A DNA stretch of 64,000 nucleotides from Colwellia psychrerythraea 34H. Its GTDB lineage: Bacteria > Pseudomonadota > Gammaproteobacteria > Enterobacterales > Alteromonadaceae. A program made the translations under genes and the position numbers. Below, piece by piece: positions 33,707 through 42,403 of this stretch. Under the pieces are notes generated by a model. It ran no database searches. It saw only the letters and a list, made by a program, of their open reading frames with translations, and was not told the DNA's origin. The stretch is taken from the NCBI RefSeq assembly GCF_000012325.1, contig NC_003910.7, forward strand, positions 1,302,001 through 1,366,000, in the 5' to 3' direction. The stretch's first letter is position 1, and each line of letters starts with the position of its first letter.

Positions 33707-34636
33707 TTATTGCGTTGGGTTGATGTAGTGTTTTTCAGCGAAATTTTCAGCTAGAAAAATTTGTAAATCAGCCAGTTGTTTGTCTGAGAACCATTTTTTG
33801 TGTGCTTGATAATAGTCTTTAGTTTTATAAACCTTGGCTAATATGTCATTAATATCGTTAATAACACGTTGGCCCAATGGGCTATTTGAACAGTTGAAAT
33901 GGGCAATGAGATAAGGAGGCGCTCCAGCAATAGTATATTGTTCTATCAGCTGCTCTTGGGCTTCATTTGGGGTTATATCCACGGGTAAGGCAAGTACAAA
34001 GTCGACGCGTGATTTATATAACATGGACGATAGTGCGACAACACGCTTATTGCCGCCACGGTAATAGATGTTTTCGGGTTTTATTTTGTGTATTTGCTGG
34101 TCAAGAAAATTACCAAAGGAAACATCCTGTGCAAGACCTATGGTTTTTTCAGGTAATAACTTAAATACCTTAGGCAGATCTTTAATTTCTCCCTCAGCAT
34201 TAAATAATTGTTTTGGTAACGCTGATTTTGGATCAAAGCGGTAAAGTTTATGAGTTAGGTAAAAGCTTTGAGGATCTGAAAAGAGCGAATATTCCCTACG
34301 CTTTGGTGTACTTGCTCTATTGGCTACACAGGCATTTTCCTTTGTCTGCAGTACTCGATTCATGCGACTTGCGGTCACTCGCTCTATTTTAATATTGTAT
34401 TGGGTTAATTGCTGAATAATTAAATTTTCAATATAAGAAGCAGTTGATGTTTCCGCAGAGGTTTTAGCTAATAGATCTATGTTTTCAAGTTTGTCTTCGA
34501 CTAGCCAAATTATTTTTTTCTTGCTGCCTTGTTCATGCACATGATCACTTTGCGCAGGAGCGCTAAACAGTGTGCCAATAAAAAGTGCAAGACTAATGAA
34601 GGAGCTTATCATTGGTGACGGTGAAAGTAGATTCAA
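33707..34636 (-). CDS. periplasmic solute-binding-like protein
   Basis: A 309-residue exported protein. Signal peptide roughly MISSFISLALFIGTLFSAPAQS; an ATG at the MISS position would also be a reasonable start. The mature part resembles family 3 solute-binding proteins in shape: KKIIWLVEDKLENIDLL, IENLIIQQLTQYNIKIERVTASRMNRVLQ, KTIGLAQDVSFGNFLDQ and a C-terminal INDILAKVYKTKDYYQAHKKWFS. No permease is nearby. Ligand unknown. It is only distantly similar to the protein at 11828. Confidence 0.7.
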   Translation of the reverse strand: MNLLSPSPMISSFISLALFIGTLFSAPAQSDHVHEQGSKKKIIWLVEDKLENIDLLAKTSAETSTASYIENLIIQQLTQYNIKIERVTASRMNRVLQTKENACVANRASTPKRREYSLFSDPQSFYLTHKLYRFDPKSALPKQLFNAEGEIKDLPKVFKLLPEKTIGLAQDVSFGNFLDQQIHKIKPENIYYRGGNKRVVALSSMLYKSRVDFVLALPVDITPNEAQEQLIEQYTIAGAPPYLIAHFNCSNSPLGQRVINDINDILAKVYKTKDYYQAHKKWFSDKQLADLQIFLAENFAEKHYINPTQ

Positions 34637-34943
34637 GGGAAAACGTCTGTTGAGTGTGACTTCTGTCTATTTTAACCGTATTTTATTTATTAACCTAGCT
34701 TCGTTAGGTTTAAAGTGACTCTTTATCGGAATTTTATGCGTAATGTTTATGGGGAATTTTCGCTGTTGTGTAAGCCTTAATTTACTCAGTTTTTTCAAGG
34801 GTAAGTTAACTGATTGTTACTGTGGTTAAAGTTCCTTGAATTGCTGCTCAAAGAGTATCTACCTTTGTTCATCATCCCTGATGAACAAAAATGAACACTG
34901 TCATTTTTTGTAGTCATTTTGCATTCATCGCAGCAATTAGTGT
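34637..34943. other. 307-base intergenic region with a strong hairpin
   Basis: An 11-bp perfect stem, TTTGTTCATCA (34864-34874) and TGATGAACAAA (34879-34889), with loop TCCC, lies 55 bases past the pirin stop. It lacks a proper T-tract in either direction, so it may be an mRNA 3' end stabiliser rather than a terminator. Nothing else seen. Confidence 0.6.
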
Positions 34944-35651
34944 CTATTTTATGGTGTCGATAATAATAATTTCACAATCTGTAGTTGCTCTCAATCGTAT
35001 TGAACTTGATTGACTGATTTCGGCACCATCACCTTTGTTCATCGTTATATTTGCGGAGCTGTCCTCAACTTTGAACATACCATCAGAGGCTAATATGTAA
35101 GCTTGATGTCTAATGTCTTGCTCAATCAGAGTACCTTTAGCTAATTTACCACCATAGATGCGTGCTTCTTGGTTGATAAAAAGGGCTTTATCCTTATCTT
35201 CTGGATAACCTGATGCTAATAAAGTAAGTACAGCTGCCTGCTTAGTGGGGAACTTTTTGCTTTCCCAACGAGGCGTCACGTCATTTTTATTGGTTTCAAG
35301 CCAAATTTGATAAAAGGTTAACGGATCTTTGGTGCGGTTATATTCTGAATGCACAATACCTTTTCCGGCACTCATCACTTGCACTTCACCTGTTTTAGTT
35401 ATGCCTTTATTACCCGTACTATCTTGATGGGTAATTTCACCTGAACGAATAAAACTAATAATTTCCATATTTCGGTGTGGGTGCGAAGGAAAGCCCATAC
35501 CTGGCTCAACCCAGTCATCATTGATTACACGTAACTTTCCAAAACCCATGCGGGTAGGATTATAGTAATTAGCAAAACTAAAGTGATGCTTAGATTTGAG
35601 CCAACCGTGATTAGCGCCACCAAGACTTTTATAGGGATAATGTTTGATCAT
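34944..35651 (-). CDS. pirin family protein
   Basis: A 235-residue bicupin of the pirin family. The N-terminal cupin keeps the metal-binding pattern GFPSHPHRNMEIISFI (two His), then HQDSTGN and SAGKGIVHSEYN (His, Glu-type ligand). Bacterial homologues such as YhhW show quercetinase activity. The ATG at 35651 gives the usual family length and has GGAGAG upstream; a longer frame begins at 35735 but adds non-family sequence. Divergent from a LysR gene that probably controls it. Confidence 0.9.
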   Translation of the reverse strand: MIKHYPYKSLGGANHGWLKSKHHFSFANYYNPTRMGFGKLRVINDDWVEPGMGFPSHPHRNMEIISFIRSGEITHQDSTGNKGITKTGEVQVMSAGKGIVHSEYNRTKDPLTFYQIWLETNKNDVTPRWESKKFPTKQAAVLTLLASGYPEDKDKALFINQEARIYGGKLAKGTLIEQDIRHQAYILASDGMFKVEDSSANITMNKGDGAEISQSSSIRLRATTDCEIIIIDTIK

Positions 35652-35862
35652 AATAGAAAGCTCTCCAATAAATTGTTGTTCGTCGTTTGAGCCATCTTTA
35701 TGCTCTACGTTTATCTTAAAAAATAGTCTATTCAATCATCAGATTGTGATTGAAACTTGATGAACAAATATTAATTGTTTACATTATGAGAATAAACATT
35801 AGTTAACTGAAAACATAGTTAACCAAATGGAAACAATCTTTCTTGATCATTTTGGAGATGAT

Positions 35863-36768
35863 ATGGGACAACTTGAAGATATGTATATTTTTCTGCGTGT
35901 TGTTGAAACGGGCAGTATTACCAAAGCAGCAGAACAGATGAATATCGCTAAGTCTGCGGTAAGTAAGCGCTTATCTTTGTTAGAGCAAAAACTGGGTATT
36001 AAGTTAATCAATCGTACCACTCGAAAGTCCAGTATTACCGAAGCAGGTCAGCGTTATTACCAACGCAGTAAACTTATTATTGATGAAGTGGATGAATTAA
36101 ACAGCCAAACTTCTAGCAGTAAAAGAGCATTAGAGGGCACACTAAATATTGCGGTGCCGTTATCGTTTGGGCTGACTCACTTGGCACCGGCACTTGATTT
36201 GTTTTTGCAGCAGCATAGCGATTTAAAGTTAAACATTAATTTCTCCGATCAAAAAATAGATATTGTTGAGCAGGGCGTCGATTTAGCTTTTCGCATTGGC
36301 CAGTTAGATAATTCGAGCTTGCAAGCTCGAAAAATTGCGCCGATAAAACATGTGTTATGTGCGAGTCCTGAGTACTTAAAATTACAGGGAGAGCCAAAAA
36401 CGCCAAATGATTTGAAAAACCATAAAGTGATTAAATATGGCAATTTAGACCAAGGCGGTCTGAAATTATTGAATAAAGAGGGTGAAGAACATATTGTGCA
36501 TTTTGAGCCGCATATTATTGCCAATAATGGCGATTTTCTTAAGTCATTGGCGGAATCAAATCACGGTATCACCTATTTACCTAGTTTCATTGTCTGGCAG
36601 TCTTTAGCCACTAAAAAACTTGTTCCAGTATTAGCAGATTATAAAATAGAAAGTATGCATGCCTACGCTGTTTACCCGCCGAACAGACACTTACCGCTTA
36701 AAGTGCGTAGTTTGATCGATTTTTTGGTTGAACGCTTTGGTAACGATCCTTATTGGGATCAGTATTGA
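35863..36768 (+). CDS. LysR family transcriptional regulator
   Basis: A 301-residue LysR regulator; HTH at residues 8-55 (FLRVVETGSITKAAEQMNIAKSAVSKRLSLLEQKLG), effector domain from about 90 (GTLNIAVPLSFGLTHLAP). I start at the ATG at 35863, six bases after GGAG; an in-frame ATG at 35827 would add a non-family 12 residues. Divergent from the pirin gene with about 210 bases between, where GTTTAC/TAGTTAAC-like direct repeats (AGTTAAC at 35799 and 35817) could be binding sites. Confidence 0.9.
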   Translation: MGQLEDMYIFLRVVETGSITKAAEQMNIAKSAVSKRLSLLEQKLGIKLINRTTRKSSITEAGQRYYQRSKLIIDEVDELNSQTSSSKRALEGTLNIAVPLSFGLTHLAPALDLFLQQHSDLKLNINFSDQKIDIVEQGVDLAFRIGQLDNSSLQARKIAPIKHVLCASPEYLKLQGEPKTPNDLKNHKVIKYGNLDQGGLKLLNKEGEEHIVHFEPHIIANNGDFLKSLAESNHGITYLPSFIVWQSLATKKLVPVLADYKIESMHAYAVYPPNRHLPLKVRSLIDFLVERFGNDPYWDQY

Positions 36769-36802
36769 GTTAACTAAGGTGTTTTGTTTGCATTAAAGCC
36801 GT

Positions 36803-37141
36803 TTAATGGATGCTTAAAACAGGTATTTTCATCAATTCTCTTTTTAATACACTTTTTGCTATTTCTGGAGAAACTTCATAAAACTCATTAACGTATTGTT
36901 CAGCATCGAAATGTTTTCTTAACTGTTTTTTAATCTGGCATGGATTATTGCAAGGCAAAGAAAAATACAATTTATAATCACCAGGACCTTTCGCCGAAAG
37001 TGATTTTGCATACTCTTCAGTATCATCAGAAGTGCAACCAATTTTAATCACATTTGAGAAAATTGAATGGGTCATTATATAAACATTACCAAAAGCAACG
37101 TTGTCAGGATTTATGCGCTGTTGTGAATTATCAATACTCAT
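36803..37141 (-). CDS. GIY-YIG / T5orf172-like small protein
   Basis: A 112-residue protein with a likely GIY-YIG-type nuclease fold of the T5orf172 group: GNVYIMTHSIFSNVIKIGCTSD (VYIM ... IKIG), AKSLSA, KLYFSLPCNN and KHFDAEQYVNEFYEVS with the Glu expected in the active site. Such domains occur in phage and mobile-element proteins and some stand-alone bacterial proteins. It is small and isolated. Function and activity are not shown. Confidence 0.6.
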   Translation of the reverse strand: MSIDNSQQRINPDNVAFGNVYIMTHSIFSNVIKIGCTSDDTEEYAKSLSAKGPGDYKLYFSLPCNNPCQIKKQLRKHFDAEQYVNEFYEVSPEIAKSVLKRELMKIPVLSIH

Positions 37142-37501
37142 AAGTAAGCTCTCATTGACGAATAAAAGGTAAAGCTTTATGCGTCTTTTTTTTAGTAGTT
37201 AAGTCTCTTCTTAATAGTGCTACTTTAGCGTGTGAGCGGCTTGAAGTTATTGATCTTCTCTTGTTTTATATCTCTTGATTAACTATTCGTACGGGGAGTT
37301 GATACGGATCAATGAACATTCATAAAAGTGCTAGTTAAGGTGTCAGTTAAGTAGAGGGTATTTGAGTTATTAATGTTCATGCAGTGCTTAATGACACTTC
37401 TTAGTAATCCCATAGTAGGCTAGCTGGCACTACCAAAAGGAATGTCGATGAAATCTAGTATTTGAGATATGATTAAAATAAAATTATTAAAGCAGAAATT
37501 T
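37142..37501. other. 360-base intergenic region
   Basis: Divergent promoter region between the GIY-YIG-like gene and the yjdM gene. I see no repeat, terminator or small gene. Confidence 0.4.
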
Positions 37502-37840
37502 ATGTCACTTCCACCATGCCCCCAATGTAATTCCAAATTTATTTACCAAGATCAAAGCCTGTTGATCTGCCCTGAGTGTGCACATGAATGGAATCCATCA
37601 GAACAGCTTGCTGAAATAGAACTTTTTACCGTTAAAGACTTCAATGGAACTCTGTTGAATGAAGGCGACAAAGTTACTATGATTAAAGACCTTAAAATTA
37701 AAAGTAGCTCTCAAGTACTTAAAGTGGGTACTAAAGCTGTTATCAGGAGAATAGTAGAAGGTAAAGATCATCAACTCGACTGTAAAGTAGATGGAGCAGG
37801 TGAAATGATGGTTACCGCCAAGTTTGTGAAAAAAGCTTAA
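37502..37840 (+). CDS. yjdM: zinc ribbon protein YjdM (PhnA-like)
   Basis: A 112-residue protein matching E. coli YjdM in length and pattern: MSLPPCPQCNSKFIYQDQSLLICPECAHEWNP (two CxxC zinc knuckles, residues 6-27), VKDFNGTLLNEGDKVTMIKDLKIKSSSQVLKVGTKA and the end VTAKFVKKA. The family was once called phnA but is not phosphonoacetate hydrolase; function is unclear. A longer frame begins at 37469, but the family start is at 37502. Confidence 0.92.
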   Translation: MSLPPCPQCNSKFIYQDQSLLICPECAHEWNPSEQLAEIELFTVKDFNGTLLNEGDKVTMIKDLKIKSSSQVLKVGTKAVIRRIVEGKDHQLDCKVDGAGEMMVTAKFVKKA

Positions 37841-37923
37841 GTAAGCAAGGCAGAATAAGAATTTAAAGCTGAACTAAGTACCTGTAATGGTTTGCTTAGT
37901 TCAGGGTCGCACCACCATTGGTG

Positions 37924-37963
37924 CCAGCCATTGCCAGCCATTACCAGCCATTACCAGCCATAA
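37924..37963. repeat. four tandem 10-bp repeats
   Basis: Units CCAGCCATTG, CCAGCCATTA, CCAGCCATTA, CCAGCCATAA between yjdM and the convergent CobW gene. Short tandem arrays like this can change in copy number. Confidence 0.85.
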
Positions 37964-38023
37964 ATAGCTATTATGAGTCAGTGTTGTTATAAAGTGTTAC
38001 ATCATAGTTTTAGTGGTTAAAAA

Positions 38024-39094
38024 CTATATGGCGTCTTTCGCTAGCAATAATAAGTCTCTGCTTTTAACAATATTTAAAGCATTTTCATTGGTATCAATTA
38101 GCTCAATACGGCTATCTTTTGAATCAGTAACTTTGTTGCAGCTAAAATCGCTCCCTGCCTTATTGAAGGCGTAACTCCCTTGTTCGGTAAGTATCACACC
38201 TTTTGCACGCGAAGCCTTTAATGCGGTTATGAATGCGAATAATTGTTTATAGTTAAATTGGTACTTGTCGGAAAAAATCCAACCTTTACTGAAATAACCC
38301 TCACCATGATTATTGAGTTCAATAAATCCCTCTTGTGCTAGTCTTGTTTGTAGCGCTTGGCTCTGCTCACGCTCTTTTTTATAACCGAGTTCAATCGTAT
38401 GTGAACTCTCGTGTAAAGAGGGGACCGCAATACCAATCATTGGTTTAGTTACTATTACTGTTTTAGGTTGTTGCGCTAACCAACTAGGGGCAATGTTACC
38501 GTGCTGCATTAAGTGTAATGGCTTATCTGTTAGCTCATTTTCGGCAATAAATAGCGCTAAGTTTTCTTCATCTTTTGCTGAGTAGGTGTCTGCTTTTGCC
38601 GCTAAGATGGTGTCTGCCACGTTGAGTTGCTGAACAAATGATGGATGCTCTGTATAGCGCTTATCGATAAGATTTCGAGCATCGACTAAACAGAGTATTG
38701 ACTGCAGTGATATTGTTTCTTGAAATTTTCCCTTGGTTAATACTTCAACCACTTCTTTTGGGTGACCTAAACCTGTCGGCTCTATAAGTAGTCTGTCAGG
38801 TTTGGCTTTAGTAATGAGTTGGTTTAACGCGACTTGCATAGGCACACCAGAGGCACAGCACATACAACCACCAGGTACTTCACGAATAAATACCCCTTGT
38901 TCATTACTGCTACCAGCGAGTAATGCAGAATCTATCCCTATTTCGCCAAATTCATTAACAAGCACAGCCCAGTTTTCATTGTTGGGTTTATTGGCAAGTA
39001 ATTGCAATATTGCTGTCGTTTTTCCTACCCCTAAAAAACCGGTAATGAGGGTAGTAGGGATAGCTGAAATTTTTGACGATATCTGGCTGAACAT
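38024..39094 (-). CDS. CobW/YjiA family GTP-binding metallochaperone
   Basis: A 356-residue G3E GTPase. Motifs: Walker A LITGFLGVGKTTAIL, metal-binding GGCMCCASG (CxCC), LLIEPTGLGHP (Walker B-like) and LAAKADTYS (NKxD-like, here AKAD). The C-terminal CobW domain starts near residue 235. The family delivers zinc or other metals to client proteins. Its gene context (yjdM, a zinc ribbon protein, converging) gives only a loose hint at zinc. There is no zinc-riboswitch or clear Zur site that I can identify. Confidence 0.88.
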   Translation of the reverse strand: MFSQISSKISAIPTTLITGFLGVGKTTAILQLLANKPNNENWAVLVNEFGEIGIDSALLAGSSNEQGVFIREVPGGCMCCASGVPMQVALNQLITKAKPDRLLIEPTGLGHPKEVVEVLTKGKFQETISLQSILCLVDARNLIDKRYTEHPSFVQQLNVADTILAAKADTYSAKDEENLALFIAENELTDKPLHLMQHGNIAPSWLAQQPKTVIVTKPMIGIAVPSLHESSHTIELGYKKEREQSQALQTRLAQEGFIELNNHGEGYFSKGWIFSDKYQFNYKQLFAFITALKASRAKGVILTEQGSYAFNKAGSDFSCNKVTDSKDSRIELIDTNENALNIVKSRDLLLLAKDAI

Positions 39095-39378
39095 GAAATG
39101 TTACTCGGCTTAAGGCAAAGGTTGATGAGAAAATAGTACTGTGGGTGGTCAGGTAGCTTAAATACTATCACAAGCTTATCATTTCTTAATCTAGTGTTTA
39201 TTGGGCTTATCTTAATAACGTTATTATTTGAGCGGGCGACATGACGATTATACTTCCGATAATGAATAAAATAATTAGCTGTCCTAACTTCTAGGACTTG
39301 GTGCTTAAGTTATACTTCACCGTGCCGATACTCTTATATATGTTTTAATAAATGCTTTGATAAATAGAGATAGATATT

Positions 39379-39996
39379 ATGGACTCATCAATTAAACCCA
39401 ATGCTACCTTTAGCCAAGATGTTCGATCTTTAGCAAAAGCGCAGGATAAAAAAGAAAATGGACCCATGGGTCAACAAGTATCGGATCTTGCCCATGAGAA
39501 AAAAATAGGGGAAGTACAAGAGCCTATTTCTGTCAGTAATAAAAAACAACTTAATGCTGCAATTATAGAGTCGACATTGAAATTTAGTAACACAGTCGGT
39601 GATCAACCGCTGTCACTGTTGTTAAAAACCGCCTTACAGGGAATCAACGAAGCGCTTAAAGAACGCGGGGTTGAAAGTAGCGTTGAAGATGCTTATGAGT
39701 CAGGCATTGATTTTAGTCCCGAAGCAACTGCGGAGCGTATTGTTTCGTTTAGCACTCAGTTATTGGGCTCTTATCGAGAGCAGCACCCGGAAATGGATGC
39801 AGAAGAATCGTTAGCGAGTTTTGTTGATATTATTGGTGGCGGTATTGAGCAAGGTTTTAGCGAAGCCAAAGATATACTTGGTAGTTTAAAAGTATTAGAG
39901 GGAGATATTGCTACTAATATTGATAAAACCTATGAATTAGTGCAACAAGGATTACAGTCTTTCGTTGATTCTTTTAGTCAGACAGAAGAAGAGTAA
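39379..39996 (+). CDS. DUF5610 domain protein
   Basis: A 205-residue soluble acidic protein. The first 60 residues look disordered and polar (NATFSQDVRSLAKAQDKKENGPMG); the rest is helical, with ALQGINEALKERG, ATAERIVSFSTQLLGSY and a C-terminal FSEAKDILGSLKVLEGDIATNIDKTYELVQQGLQSF that matches what I recall of the DUF5610 family. Function unknown. Confidence 0.7.
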   Translation: MDSSIKPNATFSQDVRSLAKAQDKKENGPMGQQVSDLAHEKKIGEVQEPISVSNKKQLNAAIIESTLKFSNTVGDQPLSLLLKTALQGINEALKERGVESSVEDAYESGIDFSPEATAERIVSFSTQLLGSYREQHPEMDAEESLASFVDIIGGGIEQGFSEAKDILGSLKVLEGDIATNIDKTYELVQQGLQSFVDSFSQTEEE

Positions 39997-40561
39997 CCCC
40001 TAGATAATTTCGTGGAATTAGCAAGGGTACTCTTGTTAATTGATAAGCTGAATCTACGCCATTGTACTCTGATTCAGTATCCTCCCAAGGGCTAGTTTCG
40101 ATGCTTTATGTTATGTTATTGGTTTCGGGAAGGACACGGCACGAATACAGCTTATTAGAGAATGCAGACGTAATTATATTGAGCATATTTTCCTCAATAA
40201 CCACTCTATTCAATCAATGCCTTGTCTTGATGTCTTTCTAATTCCTGCTGAATCCTGCATTTTAAAGTAATTTGAATATATAATAACGCTCTATTTTTTG
40301 GGCGAAAAAGAGCAAAAAACTCAACTCAAGCAGTCAACTATCTATGATCTTGATCTTGATCTGTAGTTAAATACTTCTTTAGTCACGCTCAATTCTGCAT
40401 CTTGCAGTAGTTTAGGTATATAATGATGCCCCCTCTTGAAAAGACTTGTGTTAAATCAGGCCTGAATCTTATTGAAGAGAGGTTTCGTTGTAAAAAACGA
40501 AGACGTAACACTTACTGGATTTTACCAGATAAACACTAGAATTAAGCCCGAGTAGTATGGC
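39997..40561. other. 565-base intergenic region with decayed repeat and a 38-codon frame
   Basis: 40190-40285 resembles the right half of the repeat at 47061-47326 (shared AATAACCA, TTCAATCAATGCCTTG and a TATA-type end). 40395-40424 (CTGCATCTTGCAGTAG...GGTATATA) looks like a further terminal fragment. A frame at 40423-40539 encodes MMPPLEKTCVKSGLNLIEER... with a basic RCKKRRRNTYWILP end that looks like the tail of a winged helix; I do not call it a gene. Confidence 0.5.
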
Positions 40562-42112
40562 ATGAAGGTATTAGAAAAAGATTATCAGATTAACAGCGTC
40601 CGTAAGGCTATTGACGCTGGAGCTAACTCCATTATTGCATTACCTACGGGGGGCGGTAAGAGTATCTGTATACTTAAATTGTGCCAAGCAATGCCGGACA
40701 AGAAAGTCGTCATTAGTTTACGTAATGCGGCATTGGTTCCTCAATTATTGCACACCCTCACTATTAATGGCTTGTCTGTTAGTGTTGTTAAGTCAGGTTA
40801 TAAGTATATAGCTGGCGGTGATGTTACTTTGGTAATGGAGCAGTCATTTGGCAGAAGAAAACACCTAAACATACAGTGCGATGTGCTTTTACGTGATGAG
40901 TATCATGTGGGATGCATGGGCGGCGTTTATATCGCGATGCGTGAAGAGTTATCTCCTGACTTAATTATAGGCCTAACTGCCACGCCCATTGATAGATTAG
41001 GCGTTTATATTGATAAGTCGATGCAATTGATTGAAGAAACGACTACTAAGATGCTGATTGAAGCGGGTGAATTAGCCAAGCCGGTTTACAAAGTACCTAG
41101 TCTATCTCAAGAGATAGATTACAGTGCTGTCAAAATGTATCGAGGTGACTTTAGTGTCTCTGGTTTAGATAATATATTACTGGAACATTGCTCTTTAGTG
41201 GCACAACAGACCGTTGATGATGCACTATCTCATGGTCGTAAAGTAATGCTGTTTGCTAACTCTATTAATCATGTAGAGTCACTGTCTGAGGCTTTTGATT
41301 TACTTGGTATTGAACATGAGCGTGTTCATTCTCAGCGTTCGTCTGATGAAAATGATGAAAGCATCCGTAGATATAAGTCAAACGAAGTTAGGCTAATAAT
41401 CAATATGTCTATGCTAACGATTGGCTTTGATGATCCCACCACTGATTGCGTTGTTTTAGCTAGACCGACCAAGATATTAAGATTGTACTTGCAGATTATC
41501 GGCAGGTGTTTGCGTGCGTCAAAGGGCAAGACTAGTGCATTAATACTCGATTTAGCACAATGTATTTCTACCCATGGTTTTGCTGAGGATCTTAGAGATT
41601 TTACTCGTAAAACTTCGAAATCTGCAGCGATAATGGCTGAACGATTGAGCGTAACCAATATAGGTCAATTTGTTGATGGCGAGTTCACCTACAATGAATC
41701 AATCGAGCGTAAGGTTGTCAAGAAAAGAGCACCTGTTATTCGCAGAAAACCTCGGGATGGGTTGGTTGCCAGCAAGGAACTTGTTGATAGAGCAGCAAGT
41801 AATAGAGCAGCAGCGTTACTCAGGTTAAACCCTAGAATGGAAAAACTGGTCAGCACTATCGAATTGGTTAATATCGTGTATGAACAGCAAGACGAAAGTA
41901 GCAAAATGCTTGATGAAGTAGCTATGGTTAAGTTAGTTGCCCTGATAGGGTTTGCTTATAGTGATGCATTAGTTGATAGCTGCACTGCATTAGTTGAAGG
42001 ATTACACGCCCAAAACCAATCTATTAGAGGTTTACCGCTCAGAGTTAGCAACTTGATAACCTCAATTGCTATGCAAGATTTAGGTGTCAAAGAAGTAGTA
42101 ACCAAGTCTTAA
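40562..42112 (+). CDS. superfamily II helicase, RadD-like
   Basis: A 516-residue SF2 helicase. Motifs in order: I IIALPTGGGKSICIL (about residue 28), II LLRDEYHVG (DEYH), III GLTATPIDRLG, V MSMLTIGFDDPTTDCVVLARPT and VI LQIIGRCLRASKGKT. The region from V to VI is close to E. coli RadD (YejH). The RadD zinc-finger part is missing; the C-terminal 190 residues are basic, then helical, and unrecognised. It is isolated between unrelated genes and its ribosome binding site is poor. It could be a repair helicase or a remnant of a mobile or defence module. Confidence 0.82.
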   Translation: MKVLEKDYQINSVRKAIDAGANSIIALPTGGGKSICILKLCQAMPDKKVVISLRNAALVPQLLHTLTINGLSVSVVKSGYKYIAGGDVTLVMEQSFGRRKHLNIQCDVLLRDEYHVGCMGGVYIAMREELSPDLIIGLTATPIDRLGVYIDKSMQLIEETTTKMLIEAGELAKPVYKVPSLSQEIDYSAVKMYRGDFSVSGLDNILLEHCSLVAQQTVDDALSHGRKVMLFANSINHVESLSEAFDLLGIEHERVHSQRSSDENDESIRRYKSNEVRLIINMSMLTIGFDDPTTDCVVLARPTKILRLYLQIIGRCLRASKGKTSALILDLAQCISTHGFAEDLRDFTRKTSKSAAIMAERLSVTNIGQFVDGEFTYNESIERKVVKKRAPVIRRKPRDGLVASKELVDRAASNRAAALLRLNPRMEKLVSTIELVNIVYEQQDESSKMLDEVAMVKLVALIGFAYSDALVDSCTALVEGLHAQNQSIRGLPLRVSNLITSIAMQDLGVKEVVTKS

Positions 42113-42403
42113 AATATATAGCTGAATAAAATAAAGGCTTTTCACAAGTTGATTCACAGGAGAGGCATTTAATCCGATGGGTATAATGCCTGTTTTGTGC
42201 AGGCTTGCGCTTCGACATTAGGTGAGCCAGAGTAAAAGTTAGTCAAAGATCCTTCACGCGAATAATTCAACCAATACACACCCACAGAAAAGCCTATGTT
42301 ACTCCGTTGACATTACTTGTAACAAGTTTCGCTTTAAATTACTGCTAAATTGATTATGATGAAATATCGACTCATCATGATTAATCCGATTGGTATAACC
42401 ACT
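42113..42403. other. intergenic region with two short repeat motifs
   Basis: ATCCGATGGGTATA (42172-42185) and ATCCGATTGGTAT (42384-42396) occur here; the second equals one arm of the palindrome at 58874-58909. No gene seen. Confidence 0.55.

Noticed and set aside
40423..40539. 38-codon frame with a winged-helix-like tail
   Set aside because: Too short and lacks a ribosome binding site; kept only as a possible remnant.
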